Source of the DNA: Cerioporus squamosus
Lineage: Eukaryota; Basidiomycota; Agaricomycetes; Polyporales; Polyporaceae
NCBI GenBank assembly: GCA_022592435.1
Contig: JABYQS010000117.1
Span: 1 to 64,000, forward strand
Reading direction: 5' to 3'
Length of the DNA: 64,000 nucleotides
Position numbers and translations under genes: made by a program. Each line of letters begins with the position of its first letter. Positions within the stretch are counted from its first letter, which is position 1. Shown piece by piece: positions 47,730 to 57,314 of the stretch. The notes below the pieces were generated by a model. That model was given only the letters and a program-made list of their open reading frames with translations. It was not told the DNA's origin and ran no database searches.

Positions 47730-48801
47730 ATGGCTCGCCATCATGATATTTCGAGAAAGCAGCCAAAAGTAACCAGCAAACCGAGTGGTTTCAGTGCCCC
47801 GCGTGTATGTTCTCGCCTTTACACATTGCTATTCAACGCTCATCATCCTATTCCAGAAAATGGGGCCATACTACGGCCATGAAGAGACATCACTGCTCTG
47901 CGCACGGTTTCTGGCGCATGTTTTTGCGTGTCCGGATCTTCCATCCGGGCCGTCCACTGCCAAACCTCCCGTCCCATCGCCACCGCTAGCGCACTTTATT
48001 GCGTATATTCTATACCGGATGAAGCTGCATGATTCGGTGACATTCGGCGCCCTATACCTCCTGCACAGACTGAAGGCCCGCTTTCCGGCTGCCAGAGGTT
48101 CCTCGGGCCACAGACTCTTCCTCGCGGCGTACATGATCGCGTCAAAGGTCATCAGCGACGACACCTACTCGAATAAGAACGGCTGGGCTGTCGTCGGTCA
48201 GGGCATGTTCGCCCTCCGGGAGATTAACCAGATGGAGCGGGAGATGTGCGCGTACCTTGAGTGGCAGTTGAACTTCGAACCAGGAGCCCTCAAGGAGTTC
48301 GAGGAGAAGGTGCGCCGCGACTTCAAGGGCCCTGGGCCTTACCCGCTCTACGAGCCCAAGATGCCACTACCCGATCCAATGCCGTCGACGACGCCCTACA
48401 ACATACGGATGGGGAGCACGGCGCCAGCTCCAACCTTCACTGCACCCTCGCAGCAACCGCCCTCGATGTCGCCTTCGAGGCCGATGTCTTCGCCAGTGCC
48501 TGTCCATGCAGGTGCGCCGCCGTACTCAGCTTCGTCCTCGGTCCGCGCCATCAAGACATACGAATCTCCCGACTACCCGATGGCGATCTCAACCCCTCCA
48601 GTGTCCAGCGCACACCGAGTCGAAGTTGGCAGTGGGAGGCCGGGCGCACAGTTCACCCCCTTCCGGAACTCATCGACCGCCATCGCGCATATGCCCACCC
48701 CGGTACGTCCCGCACCGGTACATCAGCCAGAACTTCGCATGATGTCGAAGGAGCCAAGAAACAGCGACTTCTATGCTTGCTTGACGCCATCTCTATGGTA
48801 G
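47730..48801 (+). CDS. Cyclin, PHO85/Pcl-like, copy 2 (intact)
   Basis: Exon 1 (47730-47804, MARHHDISRKQPKVTSKPSG...) and exon 2 (47857-48801) are joined by a 52-base GT-AG intron in frame, giving 339 aa. The cyclin box reads GPYYGHEETSLLCARFLAHV, SPPLAHFIAYILYRMKL, GHRLFLAAYMIASKVISDD, TYSNKNGWAVVGQGMFALRE and NQMEREMCAYLEWQLNF. The Pro/Ser-rich tail ends in CLTPSLW, matching the ASPCVW and AIPCVW ends of copies 1 and 3. It is more diverged from copy 1 than copy 3 is (NFEPG, PGPYPLYEP). Likely functional as a CDK-binding cyclin; the partner kinase is not shown here. Confidence 0.87.
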
Positions 48802-49944
48802 GGATATGGAGTCCCTGGGTTGCTCTATCATATCCCGGGACGCACCAAGCTACTCGTATGTGGCGGGGCCCCGCTACCAGTATTGCATCATGTTTCACAG
48901 TCATGACCGTGTACGATCTACCACCACACTCGTTCCTTTCGTTCACATCTCCAATCTGTCTTTTCAACACTCCACGTCCTCTGTTATTTGCTCGCGCGAC
49001 GAGCCATGCCAACGTTCATTCCCTCCGGTCCCGCAGCCTATCACATTATCCGCGCTCTTACGTACGCCGTTATTGATTCACTTATGCATGCCTGTATTGC
49101 TAGCACTTATCTAATGCATGTCAGTTGTCTTTGGTTGTCTCCAACTCCGGGACGAGTCTAGTATGCCCGGGCGGACGAGGAGCAGTGTGCACGACTGTCT
49201 CATGCGATACGGATGTAGTCCTGCTCAATGTTCTGGACAGATTGACCTCTCTGTACTAGTACATGAACTACATTGCGTAGTCAGGAAGTGGAAAGGCAGA
49301 CGACCGCGCCTGACTTGGACTCATCGTGGCGTGGTGTTTAGCGCCTTCCCCGATCCCTCTTGTCTTTGTACTTATCCATGGCGTTACCACACTTACACTT
49401 CATGATCTTAGACGACTCTGTTCCTACCATGCCACACTCTTTGTTAAGCCACCTCAAGCAGCCTGAAACTGGCCTTTGCGCCGATCGATATGTCAGGGCT
49501 CACAGGCTCCAAGAACCACCTACGGTGTCCACTGGCAAGCATGTGCTTCACGATGTGGCATCCGCGGGACGCACAGACCTTGAGGTGATATCCTCGCTTT
49601 GACTCTGCTACAGTCAAGCGTTGAATTGTCTTTCAGCCATGTTAGCTCATGGCGTACTAGTCTCACAGACTGTGCCACGATTACAGGATTGAAGTTGAGG
49701 TCCACGCCTCAGTAGAACAAGTAGCGTTACTATGCATACGAGTTTCCACGTTACTAACGCGGCACGCCTAGTAGGTGATTGTTCTCCATATCCTTACTCG
49801 CACTGCGCAAATGGCGCGCCGCATGCGGGTCATACCTCCCCTCGGAAGACTTTCCTGATCTACAAAAGCTCGCTTTGTGCGCTTGGGTCGCTATGCCTCC
49901 TTCCTATCCTGCGAATCTTCGCCCCATATGCACCGGCCTTGGCG
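48802..49944. other. Intergenic between cyclin copies 2 and 3
   Basis: No supported gene. The right end (from about 49825) repeats elements of the copy 2 promoter: GTCATACCTCC, CTTTGTGCGCTTGGG, CCCATATGCACCGGCCTTGGC. Confidence 0.5.
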
Positions 49945-49952
49945 TATAAAAG
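49945..49952 (+). promoter_or_regulatory. TATA box of cyclin copy 3
   Basis: TATAAAAG, 58 bases before the ATG at 50003, in a block homologous to the copy 2 promoter. Confidence 0.7.
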
Positions 49953-50002
49953 AGGCTCGCAAACCAGGTCTGTCATGGGCAACCTCATCCCTTTCTCTCC
50001 CT

Positions 50003-51121
50003 ATGTCCGCCTCAGGCTCTAACCCATCCGCCAGGACGCCATCCAAGTCCTTTCAAGAGGCAGCCGAAAATAACAACCAGGCCAAGTGGTTCACGTTCAT
50101 CGCATGTATGTTGTTTCTAAAGTTCCTTTCAATGCTCTCGTTCATTGTCAGCTCCAGCCCGGGGACCCATACTACGGCCATGAAGAGACTGCAAAGCTCT
50201 GCGCGCGATTTGTGACGCATCTCTTCGCGTGCCCAGACCTTCCGCCACTGTCTACCGCCCATCGCCACCGCTCGCAAACTTCATTGCGTACGCCTTACAC
50301 CGGACACGACTGCACTCCTCTGTCACATTCGCCGCCCTGTACCTCCTGCAAAGGCTGAAAGCGCGGTTTCCGGCTGCTAGGGGCTCATCCGGCCACAGAC
50401 TCTTCATCTCGGCGTTCATGATCGCGTCAAAGGTAATCTGCGACGATACGTACTCGAACAAGTCCTGGTCCATCGTCGGCCAGGGCATGTTCGCCCTCCG
50501 GGAGATCAACCAGATGGAGCGGGAGATGTGCTCCTACCTCGAGTGGCAGCTGAACATCGAGCCTAGCGCCCTCAAGGAGTTTGAGCAGAGGTGCGCCGCG
50601 ACTTCAAGGGCTTCGGGCCGTACCCGACCTACGTCCTCCCGTCTCCCGCGCCCTCGCCCATGCCGTCCACGACGCCGTACAACGCGCAGATGGGCGGCTT
50701 GGCCCTCGCGCCGTCCTTCGCCGCGCGCTCGCAGCAGCAGCCGTCGACGTCGCCGCCGAAACCTATACCTCCGCCAGTACCACAGCATGCGGGTCCACCG
50801 CCCTCTCCCAGGACCCCCGGAACGCCTGATACTCCCGATTACTCGAGCTCGAGCTCGAGCTCGCCCGCGTCCAGCGCGCCGCCATCGACACCACTCGGGT
50901 ATGAGGACCTCTCGGTTCGGGTCCTTGGCAGCGGGACGTTCGGCACGCCGATGAACATCGACCAGGCATCGCCGACCACCACAGTGCACATGCCGGGACA
51001 GGTGCCAATGCCATCCGCCGCGACGGTTCCGTCGTCGTACGCGCACCAGCGGATGCCCGCGGTGCTCAGGAGGGAGAAGCGCGCCGAGATCTTCGCTCGC
51101 GCGATCCCCTGCGTATGGTAG
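50003..51121 (+). pseudogene. Cyclin, PHO85/Pcl-like, copy 3, with three frame lesions
   Basis: Close relative of copy 1 along its whole length: DPYYGHEETAKLCARFVTHL, SPPLANFIAYALHRTRL, GHRLFISAFMIASKVICDD, NQMEREMCSYLEWQLNI, and the tail PSSYAHQRMPAVL to AIPCVW. Three differences break the frame. (1) In exon 1, between the MSASGSNPSAR start and the RHPSPFKRQPKI segment (about 50030-50040), the two parts lie in different frames. (2) About 14 bases are missing relative to copy 1 near 50250, just before SPPLANF. (3) One A is missing near 50588 (GAGCAGAGG against GAGCAGAAGG in copy 1), shifting the tail. Promoter and exon-1 donor are retained, so this looks like a recent duplicate that has lost its reading frame, unless the reads are wrong. 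Confidence 0.7.
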
Positions 51122-53453
51122 GCGCCGCCTCTCTGCTCGGTCCTTGCCCCCGCTGCTCTCTCTGCTTACTGGGCCTGTACCACTTGTGGCGACCACGTCG
51201 TAGACGTATACCTACCTCCGGCGCTAAGAAGGCAGCTAGCAGGACTTCTGCTCGCGCTATACAAATGTCTGGTAGTATCCTGCGCCCCGGACGTCCACCC
51301 GCTTGGGGCGAGATCCCGCCACACGCAACCCGTCTCTCTCATGTTTCATATTTCTACTCGACCTCCGTTACAGTGAGGTGCGATCACACTCCTTGTATTT
51401 GTCTCTACCCGTCCGAGCCTACTCTCCACGCTCCTTTCGTTTTTCGCTCAGTTGTCAAGCCATAAGCGTACTGTGAGCACTTCTGTGTTACCAGTAGCAG
51501 TACGATGCGATGTTCTCTTACCTATTGATTCTGCCAATTCCTCGAATGTTCAGATCTCAGAGTCAGACATCCGAACGGGCGCGGAGCAGCAAACATCCAC
51601 GTTTGAGTCTATGCGAAGGGAGGTATCCATACCAAAGCGCACATGGTCTCCGAGTCGCGTCGTCCATGGACTACATTGTCTAGCCAGGAAGTAGGTAACA
51701 AGTTTCTACACGAGTTGATCGGGGACCGCGTCTCCGCTGCACGCAACTTCTCAAAGTCCCATCCCCAACCTCCGTCTGCAACCGCGTGAGTCTCCGGCGC
51801 GGCGACGTGGCTCACAGGTTGCTCGAGAAATCGCTGTGTGGGCATCTCGCGCCACGAGGCCATATTCATGAGAGTCCGCTTCGCCCGAAGCGGCCCCAAT
51901 GCGGGGCTCGATGTCGGGTGATACTCGTACAGCGGACAGGAGCTGCGAAGCTAGGACATGCGCGAGACGCATTGCGGTACTTGTGAGGAAGATCCGAGTG
52001 ACCGGAGCTCGACACTACGATGACCGCTCGGTAGCGTCTGTCGAGGAAGAGAAGCGACTTGTTCAGTATAACGCCCAGGCTGCACTCACCGACGCCACGC
52101 CGATACTAGGCGACCACACCCTCTGGGAGAGCTTCCTTCTGGAGACGCAGTCTCGACACTTGCGACTATTATGGACGTTGAGTGGTTTCGGGACGACAGC
52201 GCCGACTTGCGCTGTACTAGGTGGGCGCTGATGACCAGTTTGTCTAACCTTGACCTTGTCTTGACCAGGGACTTTGTCCGCCCATGTCCTCCCCACGTGT
52301 AAAGAGCTCTCCGCCGGTCTGATGGAAGCCTTGTCCCGGAACCTCCAACGTACGGAAGTGGGCGTCAGACTCCTGCGATTGAGTCAGACCCACCGACTGG
52401 TATCATCATCGCTATCACTTACCATGGTTCATTGCCTCGACGAAACCGCGTGTCGCGAATTGCTTTTTTGCTTATCAGGCTTCCCCGCGACCTCGGAGGA
52501 GTACGATTTGACTTTGCGCGCCATCTGCATTATGATCTACCGCGGACTTACGGCACCGAATAGTGGGCGCGAACAACCGGCTTGAGGTCTGCTACGGGTG
52601 TAGCCGTATGACGATCACCTGTGAAGGGCAGTGTCTGCTTTCGCCGACCGCATCCGCACACAACGTTGTGGTACCTGTCAGAAGGGAATATTGCGGGAGG
52701 TCGGTGGTCACAGAGTGAAGATTGAACGCTGAGTGGGAAGCCTGAGAGCTGAGCGTGCCGGCGCAATCCATCGTGGCAGGGCTTGCTGCTTGTGGGAGAC
52801 CCTCCGGTGCACGCCGCACTCTGTCGGGGATACAGGGTTCGCGCTCTGAAAGAACGTCATCTTCTGTGAGTCTGTAACATAGCATTGATCAAGATTGCAG
52901 TGATACGTACCTATCGTCATGGGAGTCCGCAGAGCCTGAGAGTTGCAGAAGAGCGGAAGTGCTGCGTGGCGCATCCGTAACGTAACTCTGGCGGTGTTTT
53001 CGTCCTGGGGTTATTATGGCAGACTGTCCGCCGGACGTGTTGTCGGCACATTGCGAGTGTTGTGGGACCGTGCATCGGAGACATATGCGCTTGTCGCGAA
53101 CCTTAGTATCAACTGGGACGTGATCTAGTTCACCATGTGCGGACGATGAGAATCGGATGCTCCCCAGCAAAAACGCACGGCCTCGGTTGCTACTTGCGCT
53201 CGAAGAGCTGCGACGATCCTAGAAGTCAGAATCTTTGCTTGGGAAACCACGCATGACTCGATCGTGCCTACTATAGTGTTCATCCGATGCGGTGATCGTA
53301 AACATAATCATATCAGCCTTTCTTGCGAGTTCCTCCTGGGCTTACTGCTTGACGTCTACGCAATTGTTAGGAAGAGTCGCGAGGTATGTGAGGTTGTTAT
53401 CGCCGCCTCAGAGTTCATGATGGAGGAGAATTAACAAGTTTCGAGCGCTCAGC
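51122..53453. other. Intergenic, possible degenerate gene at 51.9-52.6 kb
   Basis: No confident gene. Two plus-strand frames (51899-52231 and 52274-52585) could be joined across a GT-AG-like gap. The second has helix-like sequence (LSAGLMEALSRNLQRTEVGV, ELLFCLSGFPATSEEYDLTL) but no family that I recognise. Remaining frames are short and mirrored. Confidence 0.35.
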
Positions 53454-54458
53454 ATGTCCGCCTACGGCGCCATCAAACGCGCCAACTCTGCTCCTCCACC
53501 TTCTACGACATGGCGATTACAGTCCAAGCAACCGAACTTGCCTAAACATCTGACGGTTCATCATGTCACACTTGAGACGGCAAAGCAGTATCCGGGACTA
53601 GTCGACTACCTGCATCGCGTCTTCGCGGATGAGCTCGAGCGCGGACAGACCTACCCTCAGGAGATCCTCGCCGGAGAGGTCTATTCGAGGGAGCAATTCG
53701 AAGGGTATTACTTCGCCGCGGACGTTCTGGTAGCGGTTCTGGGACTTCCTGTCCAGGAGGGCGTTGCAGATCCTCTTGATGCGGAGGATGGCTCGCGAGT
53801 CTCCATCGGGCTCGCTGAGGCGATCGGCGGGCGTACTTGGGAGGAATGCATTGCAGGGTGCTACTACGTGAGTATTCTACGCTCGTAATCCGGATGCTCG
53901 TTGCCGTAGTCGTGCGCGGATGATTGCCTCGGAACGTTCGTGGATGCGATACATCGCGGACTGGCCGTCATGGCGCTGATCGTGTCCTTGAAGTCGAGTG
54001 TCGCATTGACCTCCAATGTTCCGTAGGTCAAACCGAACTATCCTGGTCGGTCATCGCATGTGAGTGTCCATACATGCAATGCAGTGATCTGGACTAATGG
54101 TGTCATTCATAGATATGCAACGCGGGCTTCCTAGTTCCGCCCCCCCAGCGCGGACATGGTATCGGGGCAGCCCTCGCTCGCTCTTACCTATACTATGGCC
54201 CGACTCTTGGATACGAGGCGAGCGTATTCAACCTCGTCTACGTCAACAACATCGCCAGCGTGAAGTGAGTATGCATCTGTCGCTGTCCGTCGCGCTCGCT
54301 CATCGAGTCCTTGCATATCCAGGCTATGGGAAGCACTTGACTTCATCAAGGCTGGTCGCATCCCACGAGCAGGCCGCCTCCGGAAGGCGGACGGGTCAGG
54401 AGAGGAGTTCGTCGATGCGTGGGTATTCTACAAGAAGTTCGATCCCCCAAGCTCGTAA
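53454..54458 (+). CDS. GNAT-family N-acetyltransferase
   Basis: Transfers an acetyl group from acetyl-CoA to an unknown amine substrate. Four exons (53454-53867, 54027-54059, 54113-54264, 54323-54458) join in frame at GT-AG introns to give 244 aa. The N-terminal part has LTVHHVTLETAKQYPGLVDY, VFADELERGQTYPQEIL and YYFAADVLVAVLG. A tiny 33-base exon adds VKPNYPGRSSH. Motif A, the acetyl-CoA pyrophosphate loop, is FLVPPPQRGHGIGAALARSY (Q/R-x-x-G-x-G). Motif B-like sequence follows: FNLVYVNNIASVKLWEALDF. The end is AWVFYKKFDPPSS with TAA at 54456-54458. It sits between two broken cyclin copies but is itself undamaged. Confidence 0.88.
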
Positions 54459-55251
54459 CAGTGCCACCTTTCGTAACGGAGTAGTTGGGTACGCACATCG
54501 GCTGTGATGCTATGCAAGCTGCCCACGGGTCGAGAAGATCACACGAATAAAGCATACTCGGACCGAAATGCGCGTGCTCTTCGTCAGTCGCTTCAGACTT
54601 CTTCCTGCAAAATACGTAGGTAGCAACCCTTGCTGGTACCACTGCGTGGAACTAACCAACCGTCTTTAAAATTCTCCATCAACTCGCCTCACAAGACTTG
54701 CGTTCCATCCAGTCGCCAGTCAGTCGTTCTTATCAGGCAGATGAGCTGATCGTATACTCACATCGAGCTACAGACCCACTCACGTCATCCCTTTCTGAAC
54801 GTGCCAGTGACTTCCTCACGAACATTCAACATCTCTAGTGCTAGATATCGTTGACTTGGGCATGTCTTCTTCTCCAGATATCCCCATTTCTACCCTGTCT
54901 TCAACGGTGCGGGATATATCAATGCTCGAGAATTTTTGAGTGTCCAAGATCACGAGCTGAGTACCTCCTCGTTTACAAGCCTTCATCGTTCTACTCAACA
55001 CAAAGCAGACTGGTCAGCAACCCAGTTGAGGCTACTGTTAATCTGATTTCCTCAGTCCTAGCTGTCGCGGGCGCGCCCTCAATTGCAGCGGTTTCTCTTT
55101 GACTCGACGCTCTGTCCCTATCGGGATATTCCGGCTTCTAGTCCATCGCCACAGTGGCTCAAGCATCGGGCAAAGCGTGCACAAAGCGCACGCGCGAAAT
55201 ACAGATGGTCAAGCTTTGTGTGGCGTGTGTCATTTCCCGCTTGTCCAGGGA
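54459..55251. other. Intergenic, no supported gene
   Basis: Nothing recognisable except the upstream region of cyclin copy 4. Confidence 0.5.
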
Positions 55252-55257
55252 TATAAA
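55252..55257 (+). promoter_or_regulatory. TATA box of cyclin copy 4
   Basis: TATAAA lies 96 bases before the first downstream ATG (55348). It argues that translation begins at 55348 or later, and not at the upstream start of the long frame at 55154. Confidence 0.55.
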
Positions 55258-55347
55258 GCTGACGTCCTTTGTGACTGCATCCTCAAGCAACGACATACCC
55301 CAGCCCGTGGTCAGCCTCCCACCACTCTCCATACTCCCCCTTGGACC

Positions 55348-56335
55348 ATGTCCGCGCACATCTACGACGTTATGGCTGGCAGGGTTCCCCAGCAGCAGAT
55401 CGGCGGCGCTCGACAGACCCTGCCCTCCCACCATGCGCCGGCCCTACCGAGCCAGGACCCGTACTATGTTCGAGATTAGAGCGAAAACCTGTGCGCAGTT
55501 CATCGCGCACCACTTCAGCATATACGCCCCTCCCGCAGGCGTCGAGTCCCTCGACAGGTTCATCGCTCGTATCATTTTCCGAACCCAGTATCGCTCCAAC
55601 ACCACCTTCGCTGCGCTCTACCTCATCGGGCTCCTGAAGGGACGGTTGCTGGACCGGTTGGACAGCGATAGCAGGGTCTCTTGCCACCGCCTCTTCCTCG
55701 CGGCGTTCATGGTCGTGTCCAAGAGCATCCACGACGACACATACTCGAACAAGTCGTTTGCCGAACTCGCAAAAGAGGTCGCTACTGTCAACGACATCAA
55801 CACGATGGAGAGGGAGATACTGCGGTACGTCGACTGGAAGGTCAACATCCCCAACCACGTCGTGGAAGAATTCAGGCGGATGGTTGAGCGCGACTTCCGC
55901 GGCGCAGGACCATACCCTCCCTACCGATACGCCGCTCCGGGGGCCTCAGATGCCCCGCTGCAGATACCGACCGCTATCTTGGCTGAGTCGCCCGTCTCGG
56001 GAGCTTTGACCACCAGGCCGGCACTATCCTCTGCGTTCCTCTCGTCCCAGCCGAAGGTGTCATACCCTCCGAGTCGAGCCGAACTTCCGAGGTCGATGCG
56101 TATCGTAACAACTTCGGACAGTGCGCCGGACAATGCGACAAGTGCATCGCGCTCCAATGAGTATCACATTGCCATCTGCCGGGCCTCTCCGTGTTGCGAC
56201 CTATCCGCCACCGCCACAGCCCGTGGTCGCAGCCCCGGTGGCCAACCCATACATGCGGCAGACAGATCCGAGTCGGATGGCTACTCCCCCGCTCCTCAGC
56301 CACATCCAGCTCGGCTGTATGCCCTTCGGGCATGA
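55348..56335 (+). pseudogene. Cyclin, diverged PHO85/Pcl-like, copy 4, start frame broken
   Basis: The most diverged family member. The cyclin box includes TCAQFIAHHFSIYAPPAGVE, FAALYLIGLLKGRLLDRLDS, CHRLFLAAFMVVSKSIHDDT, YSNKSFAELAKEVATVNDIN, TMEREILRYVDWKVNI and VVEEFRRMVERDFRGAGPYP, so the fold is kept. From the ATG at 55348 (MSAHIYDVMAGRVPQQQ) the frame reaches the family-conserved DPYY at about 55456 but then hits TAG. The cyclin box continues in another frame from 55467 (MFEIRAKTCAQF). Either a single indel disrupts it, or translation starts at the internal ATG 55467. The tail also lacks the conserved end seen in copies 1-3; a neighbouring frame (56121-56363) holds Pro-rich sequence, suggesting another lesion. 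Confidence 0.65.
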
Positions 56336-57314
56336 TGGTATCCACTCGGGCGGTAGACAATGATTGGGTCGTGGTTTCGTCGGGCGGGCCCACGATACTG
56401 TGGTGATTCTCCTTGTGTCCTCTTTTCTGAGCTGCCACTCGCCGGCTTATGTCGTCTCGTTGTCTCTACCACTATACTCAATACCCCACCCCTTTCCTTC
56501 CTTTCTGTCTCCTTGAGCCTGGTACTGATGAGCATCGGTACACTTACTGTACGTTCCTTACCTGAGGTTATCTAGATCTGTTCCCTACTTACTCTGTTTT
56601 GATCTGCGTCCGGGGTACTATATCCATTCGTACAATATGTGAAACTGTCCCTCCTGCTGGCGAACCCAGCCCAACTCGCCTGACGGACTCGCACACTGAG
56701 TACGGCTGCAGCCATGACAGCGCCTGTCGAAATGGACAGGTAACCAGCCTGGCTCGGGATCGAATAACCTCTGTGCCTAGTGCCAGATGTCTGGCCATGG
56801 TCATACATAGTCCTGAGCACAATCACTTACTCCCGGACATCCCTTGGGTCCGAGCATCCGATGTTCTAATTGACGGCCGCCAAAACGTTGTCTCCCCTAT
56901 TAGGCAGCCCACGATCCGACAATAGCCAAAACGTTAACGACGTCCGTCTGCATTGCGTCTAAGTATAGCGTCTAGGGAGGCAGCAACCACTATCAACCCT
57001 CTCATGCAACTCCTGGCACGTACGGGGACTCGGACAGCCTGCGTGAAGATGATGGCGTCCGCGTTTGCCCAGTAGTCGTGCGAGAGAATTTATCCGTGGA
57101 CATGCCAGCGCAGAACATCCAGCGCAAAAGGTTCGATACATGATGATGCGATATCGGCGTAAGTACTACATGCGCAAACCACACCCTTACATGAAACAAA
57201 CGTGCTGGGGAGCAAAGGTATTCATCATGAGGTGACAGTGGCGAGAGAGAATGAACCCGACATCGACACCGGATAACTGAAGCGCGATTGCCGTGCTGCT
57301 GCACTCGAGTACGT
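56336..57314. other. Intergenic, no supported gene
   Basis: Only short mirrored frames. Includes the downstream regions of cyclin copy 4 (+) and the convergent FunK1 gene (-). Confidence 0.5.

Noticed and set aside
55154..55347. Upstream extension of cyclin copy 4
   Set aside because: It spans the TATA box at 55252, so it is unlikely to be translated; no similarity to other cyclin N-termini.
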